Shown: piece by piece, positions 33,034-44,612 of the stretch | How positions within the stretch are numbered: position 1 is the stretch's first letter | Layout of the letters: the number at the start of each line of letters is the position of its first letter | From: Kondoa malvinella | Lineage: Eukaryota > Basidiomycota > Agaricostilbomycetes > Agaricostilbales > Kondoaceae | Assembly (NCBI GenBank): GCA_039545315.1 | Contig: BCIM01000005.1 | Coordinates: 684,609-748,608, forward strand | Reading direction: 5' to 3' | Length of the DNA: 64,000 nucleotides | Notes under the pieces: generated by a model | What the model was told of the DNA's origin: nothing | What the model saw: the letters and a program-made list of their open reading frames with translations, nothing else | The model's database searches: none | Translations under genes and position numbers: made by a program

Positions 33034-33087
33034 ACATTGAGTTCATTGGAGGCATTGGATGCATTGGAGCCATTGGAGCCATTGAAC
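33034..33087. repeat. 9-bp minisatellite, six units
   Basis: Six consecutive 9-base units follow the pattern cattggagc, with one to three differences in the outer units. It lies between the nad5 insertion and the DNM1 stop codon and is not inside a recognised gene. Confidence 0.85.
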
Positions 33088-33477
33088 TTCGGCAAGATCA
33101 GACATCGACTCTTCCATATCTTCATCGATGAGCTCGTGCTTGTGCATAGGTGTTGAGAGGAGAGGTAGAGCGAAGACCTTGCCATTCTTGAGCGCTCTCT
33201 TGAATCGACAAGGATAGCGCAGAAGAAAGCCCCTGGACAACTCGACACGCAGCGAGACGCCTGAATTTCTTCCTTTAAAGCAGAGGGAGGCATCCAGAGA
33301 GCATCGCGTTGGCCAGTCAAGTTCAAGCTTTTGCTAAAGGTTTCATTTCGAAGCAATTGTGGGTCTAGATTTGTTTTCGCGAAGGTCAATGACAGGCATT
33401 CCAAAGTGCACCGTGTCTGGTATTGCATGCCATCTATATGAAACACGAATAGTTTGTCTCCCTTTCGACCCAAAAAT

Positions 33478-36400
33478 CTACAAACCAGACATCTTGACAT
33501 CGCTCAGAGTCTGCTCGCCTGTTAGCTTAGGACTAATGCAAAGGATCGAAACATACCCTGAAAGCCTCCTTGTACGCATCCAAGAGACTCTTGACACGGT
33601 TTCTCTCCGCTGTCAAATTCTCGTCTTCGTACAACAAATCCGAGAACAGGCTTTCCCGATATAAGCTTGTGACCAGTCTGTTTTGTACAGAGTCTTTCGA
33701 ATTGTTGACTAGAAGATGCATAATTGCTTTCGGGATGAGGTCTTGAATCGTTTGCCGTACTATGTCAAAGTAGATCGAGATGGATAGCTGAATGAAGGAT
33801 GTTTCGAGCTCTTCCCGTTCAGACATCGAGTTCTCTTCGTCTTCAAGCTGTCGAAAAGGACAAATGCATCAGTTGAAGCTGAAGAGATTGTCCATTCACT
33901 GACCGGTTCCAACATATGCTTCTCCAAACTCTTCATGTCAAACGCAGCAGCTGTCCCTTCTAGCCCTTTCCGCCCAGCAAGAGGATTATCAGACCTCTGT
34001 ACGCCTACATCGCTTCTCCGACTCTGATGCGTAGGTACAACAGGTAGCGTAGTGCCTCCATTTTGGCCGCCAAAGAAGTAGTTGAGGAAAGACTCTTTCG
34101 CTTGTGATCCTCCTTGGCTTGACATGCTGTTCTGCTGATGATGTCCGAACTGAGGTGACGGAGCTCTTTGACCGAGAAGAGCTGCTGATCGATCATGCAC
34201 TGAGGACGATGCTGTGCGGTGGTGCTCTGTTTGACCTGCTGAGCTTGGCCGACCGTTCGAGGTCTTTGGTGCACGAAGCTTCCCGCTCGATGGATGGTCT
34301 TCTTCGTCAGAAGAGGACGATTGTCGGGTCGGAAGTACATCTTCCGCTTCATGCGCCTGTGCGGTCAAATCTCAGCAACAGCTCCTCGAAAGGACAATGC
34401 TGGTCTGCACGCACCTTCTGCGTCTCTTTCCTAGCAGCTTCTTCCACTCTGAGCTGCTTGCTAGTCTTCAATTGGCTCTTCTGCTGCTGCAACGTCCTTT
34501 CAAAATCCGGATGGTTGATGTTGATGTACGCCGACTGGATGCTGATCAGACTCTGGACATATTCACTTGTCGGTCCTAATCTCTCCCTCAGTAGTTCAGA
34601 CACGACTTCGATCAATTGCGCATGAAGTCGAGGGTAGCGCTGTAGTTCCGTGCTCGTGCAATTATGGCAGATCTTCATCAGCTCTTCGTAGACTAGCTCA
34701 ACGCAGCGAATGGAAGGTGGTTCAAGCAGCTTGATCTGAGGCTTGACGAGTAGATCAAAAGCCACACCGGCGCGGAAAAGGGTTGGGCGAGGTCCGGTAG
34801 AGTTTCTAATAGCAGTGCGAATGTCTTGTAGATTCAAGTTGTGGGTAGGGTTGATGGAAGAAAGAGCATGCCCAAAGACGTCGTTGAAAATGTAGTAAAT
34901 GCGCGCACCACCGCAGAGCTCTTTTGTTGAAATGTCTGGCGAGCTGCCATCGATAGAAGCGACGAAATCTCGGACGAATTGAGTCATGAGCTTGAGTATG
35001 AGCGTGCCGCGATGTTGTTCGCCCATGAAGGCAGAGTCGCCAAAAGCGTTCAGTTCTTGCTGTGTTTGGCCCATCACTATGAGATGACACGTCACCTTAA
35101 TCCGAATTAGACAAAGAGGACATCGCAACTCACGCGTATTGAGCCTCGCCTTCATGTCCGGTAGCTTGTCCCTAATATGATTCAACAGGACCTGATTGAG
35201 CGTCTTTGCCAAAAACTTTGTCCCGCATCGATGCGCAATGTTTCTATACGCCGCGTGACCTTTAAAGAACTCGGTCTCGCTCTCCAGAGCTTGAGACATC
35301 GGTTTCTCAGCCATAATGTCTTGCTGACTTCTGTTGACTACACCGATGAAACCGAGTTTGAGAGGGTAGACTCGACCGGTGAGGATGTCGAGTGCGTTAG
35401 TTCCGTTGTCCATCAGGTCTAGTTTGGTGAGAACACCGATGGTGCGTCTGCCTTGCGGGTCGACTTGTCTTGCTATTCTGAGTGAATCGGAATTGGCTAG
35501 ATCTACGTTTGCAGGTGAGACTGCGAGAATGACACTAAGGAGATGTGAGCATATGTCTGAGAGCCAAGCAAACGACGTACCAGTTTGGTTTGGATATAAA
35601 GTCTAGCACTAGAGCTCTGATTTGCCTTTCGATGTCGGAGGGCTGTTAAAACTTTAGCCAACTGATGACTGGGACCATTGATAATCTCACTTGGTCTCCA
35701 ACGGGTATCTGTACGTCCATACACAATAGCTAAGCAAGCGAATTGCACAGCTTGAGTCCAAACGCACCTTGGTCAAGCCAGGTAAATCCACCAAAGTCAG
35801 ATTGAGCACTCTTTCCGAATACAGCTTGAGGTGTACTGTGGGTCCGCAAAGGAAACTTAAGTAACGAATTGCCAATCTCCTCTAGCGGACGCACTCGGTA
35901 ATCTCGAAATCCCCTTGTTTGCTCCAGTAACGCGTTTCGTCTCGTTTTCAATCTCCTTTCTCACTTCAGCAAAATCATAGTACCGCGCATGGGTGTGTAA
36001 GAATTCTGCATATTCCCTAACGGGTACAGTATCGCTCGTTCCGGAAGTTGGTTCCGAGTGCTGGTGTACTGCGTCTGAGCTTGATGGTGCGTTCGAAGGC
36101 GGAAGGTGGATGAGTTGTAGGACCTATCGTCTAGTTTGAGCATGTAAGTAGCCAAGTGCTCAGATAGACTGACCAGCGGTCGACGTGTTACTATGCCAGA
36201 TCCACGCGGTAGAAAGTCAATGCCGACGATGTTCTGTGCTTGGCCATCGATACTGAGCACCATATAGTGCAGCATGATTGACCACGCACCTCTAGCACAC
36301 TGCTTTTGCCAGAGCTCTGGGATCCAACAACCACTAATTGCGGCAGGTCAACCGTTTCTCCTCCTAGCGAGTTGCATTTGAGCTGTTGTACGTTCAAAAT

Positions 36401-36533
36401 TCAACATCTATCTCACCTAGACCATTGAAAGTATCCTGCAACCTGTGACAGAAGCGTGAGAAAGCTGTAGCAGAAGCGGCCAGCGCATTAGCGAGACGCA
36501 CTTGTTGACGACGGAAATCAAGTCGTTGTCCAT
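33478..36533 (-). CDS. DNM1: Dynamin-related GTPase, organelle fission
   Basis: This is the Dnm1/Drp1 dynamin that constricts mitochondria and peroxisomes. The start [14 protein letters not shown] is assembled over two small exons. The GTPase domain follows: P-loop [16 protein letters not shown], switch [17 protein letters not shown]3 [10 protein letters not shown]4 TKLDLMD. The middle domain includes [18 protein letters not shown] and [12 protein letters not shown] variable insert rich in Ser/Gln ends in SFLNYFFGG, a stretch shared with Dnm1 rather than Vps1. The GTPase effector domain closes the protein ([20 protein letters not shown], then [20 protein letters not shown]). There is no PH or proline-rich domain, as expected for the fission class. 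Confidence 0.93.
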
Positions 36534-36845
36534 TCTGGCCCTGCTCGTGGTCGTCTGATAGAATGTAGAGCTCGTCAGAGGCACAGAGGATGTCGCTGCT
36601 CGAGTTCTTTGACACTTGAGGGGATTTCCACAGACGGATGTCTAGAGCATCCGCCGGATGTTTCACATGTTGTTTTCTTTTCCTCCCCTCTCTCGCCTCT
36701 CTTCATCTTCATGCGATACCCTCCCTACCTGCTTGGACTGAGAATACCAGCTGACCTGTGATAACCCTGCTGTCGAGCGCTGCTTGGAATTTCCCTCTCT
36801 GTCTGTTGACAAACAACATCGTCCTGTCTCCTTCGTACCGGCATC

Positions 36846-38122
36846 ATGGCAGTCGCGAGAGCTCAAGGGCTCCTAGCCACTTTCGGCTCAGCCTCTCTGC
36901 ACTCAAACGAACTGCGCACTCGGACAGAAGAAGAACAGACCAAGAATCCATTAGCTCTATCACAACGCGAAGCCATGACGGAAAACATCACAATGCTCAC
37001 TTCCATGAGCGATGATTTTCAAATCAATCCTAGCAACCTTGCCAAATTGGATACGGAGGTCAAGGAGCACAAGGTCAGACCACCGTCAATTTGACTGGAC
37101 TTTATCCTGATGTGCAGAGTGCAGTCATACCTAAGTCAAGTCAAGTTCAGCTGGGCGGAAAACAATATCAAGCGAAGATTCGTGCATCATATACTAGTGG
37201 AAGACTCGCCTTCTGCAATCACCAACGCGGATAATGTAGCACTAGGTCAGTATGGTGACTTGCATTTTCAGCTTAGACTGATTTGCAGGATTGCAACTGC
37301 CAGAAACGGAACGCAGCGCAAAGAAAGCTCGTTTAAAGAAGATGAAGACTGAAGCTGACGAATTACAAGCTACTTTTGTGCAAGACGCGACTTCACTCGA
37401 TGCAGGTGCGTCTTTCCCCTTCTTCTCTCATCCGAATCATGCTAAGTATCCATAGGAATGAACCGCCTCACACCCGCTTTGGAAGAAATGCAAACCCTCA
37501 CTCGATCAATAACATCAATGGAACTAGAACTTTCCATGCTTCGCGCTTCCAAACCCAACACCATGTCCGTTCAACAAGCCAACTCAATCCTCGATACCCA
37601 AGTTCAGACACTACAAACTTCCGCAAACAATCTGTCAACATCTCGTGTCGCTTTACAAGAAGCTCAAACTCGTCATAACGCATTGAAAGAGCGTGTAGAG
37701 GGTTTACAAAGTCGGCGTGGGGAGGTAGAAAGAGCAGCTGAAGGCGTAAAGAGGAACACGAGAGATTATGATGGGTCTTTAGCGGCAGGTTGTAGGTGGT
37801 ATACGACTGCTTTGGTTTTGTTGAAAGGTCTGTTGGGAGTGAAAAAGGTAGAGATGGTTAATGATAGTATGAGGATTTCGTATGGGTTGGAAGAGGGGAA
37901 AGAAATCGTGTTGGATTTGAGGTTTGATGGCAAATCTGGTCACTTTATCGGAGCTGAGGTGAGTCTTATCCTCATTCGTGCTTTCTCAAGCTGATGATAT
38001 GCCAGCTGCTCAACTCTGCTGAATCGATCCAAGACTTGTCCAAGCGTGCTGTAATGAGTGGAGATGTGCGACAAGTGGTCACAGAGATTGTCAGTAGATG
38101 CGCGCCGCCCTTTCACTCATAG
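36846..38122 (+). CDS. Sos7-like kinetochore coiled-coil protein
   Basis: Five or six exons give a mainly helical protein. After the first intron, whose best acceptor is the second of two nearby AGs, the sequence reads HKSYLSQVKFSWAENNIKRR followed by FVHHILVEDSP, which matches the conserved N-terminal block of Sos7/Kre28-type partners of the Knl1/Spc7 kinetochore protein. A long coiled coil follows (QEAQTRHNALKERVEGLQSR), then a globular end with ALVLLKGLLGVKKVEMVN and VLDLRFDGKSGHFIGAE. Knl1 partners bind microtubule attachment factors at the outer kinetochore. The family call rests on this one block and the overall shape, so it is moderate. Confidence 0.6.
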
Positions 38123-38235
38123 GGCTGTTTGTACATGTGTGAATTCGCTTTTATTGTAATGCATAGGGATGTCTTGGTTACTGCTTCATGCTGCTTGTAC
38201 CTCGCCTTCATCTGTAATCGTCACCCTCCATAAAA

Positions 38236-39086
38236 TCATTGTCCGCCCATTCCTAAATCAGATGTCAGTAACAATTCGCATACGCTTCATAAGGGAACGT
38301 ACCGAGCACATTACAGTCCTCTCTAATCTTTGCAATCAAATTCGGCGTCAACCAATGCTTGCTAGACCCAAACCACTGTTCCCAAACTTGAACCGCAGCA
38401 TGTTCATCTCCATCAAACATAACTCTAAGATGCTCCAACGTCTTTTGCCAAAACTGCACTTGCTGAACTTTTGCTTGAAACTCTGTCGTGCTGATAGGAT
38501 CGTGGATATGGCCTATCGTCTCTGGTGGTGGGATATCAGAAGTGTTTAACCTCAGCATAGGTGGGGCGTTGGAAGCTTCTTCTTTTGGTGGGTAAGTAGC
38601 ACCAGGTTTCAGCATGAGGTTGATAGGACCGGTAATGTCGTAATCGCGAAGAAGCTTGGTATCGGCCATGACTTTGCCTTTGAGCAACCAACGTTGATCG
38701 TCTGCTAAAGGGGCAGTAGTTTGTTCTTTACGGAGTTGTTGCTTCAATACAGCGATTGTGGATGTTGTAGAGCAGTCAAGGGAGAAGGAGAGAGGCGGTT
38801 TAGAGCATTTAATCTCTAATGTCAAGTTGGACGCTGCTGCAGTTGACGATTCTGCGACAGCTGGAGGAGGTTGTAATGGCACCTGCAAGACACACATTAG
38901 CGTGGTCTCTTGGAACGAGCTGGGAGACCTTACTTCTGCAATGTGAGCCTTTCTTGGGCGTGAGCTGGCAGGGGCAATGTAGTCAGGTCCATATTTGACT
39001 TTGAGCTTGTTTAAAGTGTTTAGGTTTGATTGAATGAATTGCTGTTCGCCTGTTAAGCGGTCGCCTTGCAATAGAGAATCTGCCAT
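38236..39086 (-). CDS. Ubiquitin-like-domain protein, Get5-like
   Basis: Three exons on the minus strand; the start MADSLLQGDRLTGEQQFIQS at 39086 is preferred over an upstream Met at 39140. An N-terminal helical region is followed by a ubiquitin-like domain with the blocks LTLEIKCSKPPLSFSLD, IAVLKQQLRKEQ and RWLLKGKVMADTKLLRDYDI. The C-terminal helices (FWQKTLEHLRVMFDGDEHAA, then LTPNLIAKIREDCNVLG) end, after a last intron, in MGGQ. UBL plus a C-terminal helical dimer recalls Get5/Mdy2, which with Get4 hands tail-anchored proteins to Get3. That assignment is tentative; another UBL adaptor is possible. Confidence 0.55.
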
Positions 39087-39209
39087 TTGCGCGTTTGCTC
39101 GTTGCAGGTCAACCGCGAACTTCCCAAGTCCAAGCGTCATTGGTACATCAGAGGCTCTCCTCTCTTCTGCTCTTCTTAGCTGGTTCTAGCTGTTCTGTTT
39201 CCCCCAGAG

Positions 39210-41487
39210 ATGATGCTCTACCTCGCATTCCTGTCCTTGTTATCCACTTCTCTCGCGAAACAAATTACTTTCCAACAACCTCCTGCTCGCGATGCTCCTT
39301 CTTCGCCTTATCGTCCTTTACCATGGGGTGAACTCAATATAATTCATACCACTGATACGCATGGGTATGCTGTATCTCTTCTATATGAGCGGTCTTGACT
39401 GGTGCGGTAGTTGGCTGAGAGGTCATCTTGGTTCATCTACGCCTGAACCCAATTATTCTGGTATGCCTTGCTCTTTGGTCCCTTTGCGTGTTTAACTGTT
39501 TCGAAAGGCGATATCGGCGATTTATGGAGTTTCACGCATCATCTGAAGAAGGAAGCTGAGCGTCGTGGTGTCGACTTGTTGATGGTTGATTCTGGAGATA
39601 TACATGATGGCAATGGACTGGTAGATGTACGCTCGCTTGCTATTCCAATTACGCCAACTTATTGAGTCAATAGGCAGATTCACAGACAAGAGGGTCCGTT
39701 CAACTTGACTACTTCTCCTTGCAAAGTAGATTCGAGGTTGCAGCTTGACAGGACAACAGCAAGCAATTTGATGCTACACCTACCATACGACATTCTTTCA
39801 GCAGGTAATCACGAACTCTACAGTCAGTCTAGCCTCGCGTTTTCAGCTTTTGCTGATGATTGCGTGGGCTGACGACAGACTACACGATAGCCGCCGACAT
39901 GCACTCGCGCCTCGCGACTCATCTACATGGTCGATACCTTACTTCCAACACCTATCTTTCCAACCCGCGCAGATTCCTTGGCTCGCCTTTTAGAAGATTT
40001 ACTACGATGCAAGGAAGGAAGGTCCTCGCTCTTGGAATGATGTTTGATTTTACGCTGGCTGCGAATGGCGTTGAAGTGCAGAAGATGAAGGACTTTGTAA
40101 AGGAAGAGTGGTTTCTGAAAGAGGTGCGAAAGAACGTGGATGTGATTCTGTTGGTCGGGCATATACCTGTGCGTCTACTGTATATTGGAGTTTACAAGAC
40201 TTACGAGAAGTGTTAGGCATCATGGGAAGAATGGCGAACACTTCATTCAGCGATAAGGACGAAACAGCCGGACGTTCCTATGTAAGTCTCCGCTCTGTAG
40301 AAGAGATAGCTTTCTCACGAGTGCCGTGATACGACAGACTCGCATTCGGCGGGCATCAGCATATCAGGGATTGCAACCAGCTCGACGCAAGATCAATGAC
40401 GTTAGCTAGTGGTCGCTACCTCGAAACCGTTGGCTGGATGTCTGTTTCTGGTCTGAACGAGCCTAGAAAACCTTTAGACGTACAGAGGAGGTATCTGGAC
40501 AACAATCGACGCACAGTGAGTTTTTACTTTGCACCTGGATTGAGCTGATAAAGTATTAGTACAAATTCCACACGGCTGATATGACGCAAGACTTTGATAC
40601 AAGAGAAGGAGAGAAGGTTACGAAGCAGATGGTCGAGATCTCGAAGAGCTTCAATCTGTCTTATACATATGGATATTCGCCTGAAAGTAAATTTGGCACG
40701 CTATCGCTTTGTGATCACAGCTGATAACGCTGGACAGACTACTACCTGTCCCGCTATCCCTCCGACCACCCGCGCTCAGTCTTCAGCCTCTTGACCTCCA
40801 AAATCTTCCCTTCATTAATCCGACGACCAGATCGACCAAATCCACAACCTTATATGCTTTTCAATACCGGTTCAGCGCGATTCGATATAGGCAAAGGACC
40901 ATTTACGGCTGATTCCCAATCGCTCGTGTTCCCTTTTATCAACCAGAACTTGTTTGTTCCGGACGTGCCTATGGAATTAGCCAAAGAATTGTTGGATAGC
41001 TTGAATGAGTATGGAGAGTACTTGAATACGTCTGGGTGGCAGAAGAGGCATACTAGGCAAGCTCAGGAGGAGAAAGAGGTGCTGGCTTTTAGGACAAAGA
41101 TGGGAGAGCGCTTCGAGGCTGCCGCGAATGCACCGATAGGACATGAGCCGAAACCAGATAGCTATGGCTAGTGAGTAACCCGCTCTGCCATTGGATCTGG
41201 CTGATCTGTTGTACAGTGTGACTGCGGACGACTGTCCCGGCAAAGGCGACGACACTTTATATTTACCCCTGCCTTGGTACAATCCGCCTGTCTTCCTCGC
41301 CACCGAGCTAGACAAAAGCCAAGAAACAGTCGACGTGGCCTTTTACGACTTTATCAAGCCAATGCTCCTAGACGCTCTCAACCGACTGCAGTCTGAGCGA
41401 CACTACACAGTAGAAGACGTTCATCTCTACACGAATCACACGAGCAATACGCTTCTGGGCACCTACGCGTCAACCTTCTGGCAATGA
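39210..41487 (+). CDS. Secreted metallophosphatase / 5'-nucleotidase-like
   Basis: This multi-exon gene encodes a calcineurin-fold phosphoesterase entering the secretory pathway. A signal peptide (MLYLAFLSLLSTSLA) is followed by metal-binding motifs: LNIIHTTDTHGW (D-x-H), LLMVDSGDIHDGNG (G-D-x-x-D/H), ILSAGNHELY (G-N-H-E), VILLVGHIPV and LAFGGHQHIRDC (G-H-x-H). These make a complete binuclear metal site. The C-terminal domain includes YMLFNTGSARFDIGKGPF. The pattern matches the yeast YHR202W group of 5'-nucleotidase-related proteins, usually vacuolar or extracellular. The natural substrate is unknown. One N-glycosylation-type site (NHTS) lies near the C-terminus. Confidence 0.8.
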
Positions 41488-41629
41488 CACCTTCTCGGAG
41501 GCAAGCTTCTGTTCCCCTTGTCAATAGTGTAAACCTTCTGTCTAAAATCACCTTCGGAAGCTGGCTTCCAAATCATATCGTGAAGCTGACTGTGCCCCTT
41601 TGTGATTCTCATACACCCTGGACGGACAG

Positions 41630-43007
41630 ATGGCGAACTCTCTTCTCCTTACCCTTCTTTCTGTCTCGTTTGTCGTTCGTCGGTCAGTAACGATGCATTT
41701 CCGTTTTCATCGTCGCCGTGCGTCTACGAGACATGTCCGTCACTTGCCCGGCTTGCAACATCGCAGCTATCCTCCTCAAATTACACGTCGGACCTTCGGT
41801 CAGGCTGGAGAAGAAGAAGCGTCTTCTGGGCAGAGCGCTGCTAGATTGGGAGACTTCTTTGGTCAAGGCAAAGAGAGCGAAGGGAGCGCAGAAGGAGAAG
41901 GTCCGCGAGGCAAAAAACCTTGTGACAAGATGGCTCATGGCGGTACGTCAGGCTGAACTCATCTGAAACAATACTGACGGGAGCTTTGCAGGAGGTCGAG
42001 GGCAGAAAGGCGATAATCAAGATGAAGACGATGACAGTCCGGACAAGCCTTCAATTGGTGATGGTGATGATGATGAGTCTGCACCCGATGGTGACGAAAC
42101 CCCCTCAGATGGATCAGACGAAGGTATTTAGCTTGATCTGATGACACTCTGCCCTCGTATTGAACGTCCTTCAACAGGCGACGATGGCATACCGACGACG
42201 CCTCCTGCTGAACCAGCTCCCACTTTGACCGATGAGGCCGACGACTCTTTATCCACTCCTCCAGCTGAACCAGCCGATCCCATCCAGCCAACAGACTTGG
42301 CCGACGAACCAGTCGACGAGCCGATTGTTGACTCGTCTGCTGCGCAAGGCCAAGCAAATGCAAGCGTCTTGCCTGCGGACGCCCAAGCCCAACCGCAAGA
42401 CATGGGCGCGCCAGGTATTGCTCAAGAGGCTGGATCTTCTAGCATGAAGTCCGAAGGCAACAGCTCTGCAGGCCTTATAGCTGGTGTCGCAGCTGGAGGT
42501 AAGCGGCCTCGTCTATTGACGGAGAAACAAGCTGACGAGAAACAGGTGTCTTGCTCTTGCTGCTCGGCGCTCTTCTTCTCTTTCTTCGAAGGAGGAGACG
42601 TAGAAATCGCCCAGGCTATATCGACGCCCCCGACAATCAGTCCGTGTCATCGCGTGGCAGTGATTCAGACCCGACAAGGTATTGATAATCAGATTTGGCT
42701 TGTGCTCAAACTGACCAGTATTCGATATAGCTTTGGTAACACGGGCACGCTAGTGGACGAGAAGCAGTCCATTGGATATCCTACCGAACTCGATCTCGAA
42801 GGTCGCGAAACTACGTATACCGCTTCTCAAGGCATACAGCAGTCTTACAACAACAGAGACACAATGGCTGCGTCGACCGTTTTCCAACCTCGCACTACGA
42901 TGTTTGGCGCAGACAGTATCGCCGATCCGCAACCACTTCCCGTCAGGAAAGACTCGATCGGTGGCTCGACTCACTTTGGAAGGCATGCTCCCTCCGGTTT
43001 CCAGTAG
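41630..43007 (+). CDS. Single-pass membrane protein D
   Basis: Five exons splice in frame. The start MANSLLLTLLSVSFVV is signal-like, followed by an Arg/His-rich stretch, then an acidic Asp/Gly/Pro-rich outer region (PTTPPAEPAPTLTDEADDSL) with Pro-Ala-Glu repeats. A 47-nt intron interrupts the sequence at the start of the membrane span (AGVAAG then GVLLLLLGALLLFL), which is followed by six arginines. The cytosolic tail is Ser/Thr/Gln-rich and ends HFGRHAPSGFQ. The layout recalls fungal surface sensors and mucin-like proteins, but no named domain is seen. First of three tandem, same-strand genes of similar design. Confidence 0.6.
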
Positions 43008-43395
43008 TTTTTTCGGTTTGATTCGTCATGATTCGGGCTTGTGTAAAGTAGGGTAGCTCGGGATGCTTTTGGCGTATGTGCAATTCACAATATCCAATGT
43101 TATCTGTCTTTCCTTCTCTCCGGCATTGTTTTGGCTTCTGCTCTGCAATCGTCTCATTGCATAAAACAGTTCAGCATTAATAAGTCGCTGTCAGCCTCAC
43201 CACGCTGTGCAATGGTATCTCACCCTGGACGATCGCTATGAGAGGATGCGCTTTATAGTAAAGACCAACAACAAGGGGCTTACACCCGAGAAGCCCACTT
43301 CTATGGCCTGCGGACTGGTCATGAGCTTCTTCCCAATACTTCCTGATCTGCTATCTTTACTGCCTCGATCAAGAAGTCTCAGAGGATAGCTGAAG

Positions 43396-44269
43396 ATGGC
43401 ACTCAATATGAAGGACCGGCCTCCCTTGTCCTCTGGAGCACCGCTGGTCGGCACAGATGAGAATGGCAACGCTATTGTAAGGGCAGATCCAGCGATCAAA
43501 AGCGATAGTCCAGTAGCACTGGAGTCCCAAGAGACTGCTTTGGACTTTGGAGAAGCCGCTATCAACATCGAGACAGGCGCTCTAGAGCCGCAGCAAGATT
43601 CGCCTTTGCAGTTAGCTCCAGCGACACCACGGACAAGAGAGCCCCTTCAGGATGCTGCGGAAGATACCTTCACAGACGCAATATCGAGTGCTACCTCTTC
43701 ATCCAGTACGCTTTCGACCACAAAAACAACTTCGAGTTCGAGTCATTGTACGTGGATCTAAAGACCGAAAGACGGATGATTCTGATTTTGGCTCATAACA
43801 GCGGTCATAGAACCCAGCAGCTTGACAGTATCAGAGACGGCCATTACAGCATTCAGTCAGTCTGTGCCGACAAGTATCACGATCAGTCTAGACGGAAGCG
43901 CATCGACCGCTATGAGGTCGAACATTGCGGATGCAAGAGAAGGTAGCGACATTGACAGCAGGGCATCTGGATCGGACGGCATGGTCATTGCTTCAGTGAC
44001 TGGTCGTAAGTGCTCTTCAAACAAGAATAGCAGACGCTAAAGCGATGCCTAGTGGTTGCGAGCTTTGGGTTGGCAGCGATACTTTTGGTCTTGTGGAAGC
44101 GGCGGAGAAGGCGACAACAGATGACAGGACCAGACTGGTTCAGCAGGTAACTAGTCCATTGAGCGAGAGGGCAAGGTTTGATCCTGTCTGGGCAGATATG
44201 CTTCAGATGTCGGTCTCGCAGAAAAGCAGTCGAGCGCCAAGACAATACTTTGAGCCCATTATCGAGTAA
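43396..44269 (+). CDS. Single-pass membrane protein E
   Basis: At least three exons: a Pro/Glu-rich outer start (MALNMKDRPPLSSGAPLVG), a Ser/Thr-rich stem (SSATSSSSTLSTTKTTSSSS), a further Ser/Thr exon after a 57-nt intron, and, after an intron at the outer/membrane boundary, the span LVASFGLAAILLVLW followed by KRRRRRQQ. The tail is short; it stops at 44150, or a 49-nt intron may extend it, so the C-terminus is unsettled. A hydrophobic leader (FPILPDLLSLLP) lies in the frame upstream but is separated by a TAG, so an extra 5' exon may be missing. No named domain. Middle gene of the D/E/F trio. Confidence 0.5.
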
Positions 44270-44612
44270 ATTTGGTGGACCAGGATGTCGGTCACAGATT
44301 GGTTTTGAATAGGGGTTGGTAAATGCTTAAGTGGTGCCGTATAGGAGGGTCCATGTGTGATAGTGTCGTTGCAGATTTGGCTTCTGAAGCAATCGTACCA
44401 AGTTAGCTGTCAGCAGTGCAGCAGCAGCAGCAAGAGGTCGCTCAGCAGTCTCGGCGCATTGACCTTCATCTCTTAAGAATTGCTCGGAAGGTCGGAACTA
44501 CTCAGTATGCGGACTCGAAGAATGCTTGAGTGGCTTTGCGTTCAGGCCTTTAGAGGCCCTGCTCGTTTCCTTGAGCATTGCTGTTGCACCAGGCGACCAG
44601 TTCAGCATTTAG

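Noticed and set aside
34104..34625. A 173-codon plus-strand frame
   Set aside because: It is antisense to the DNM1 coding sequence and has no domain.
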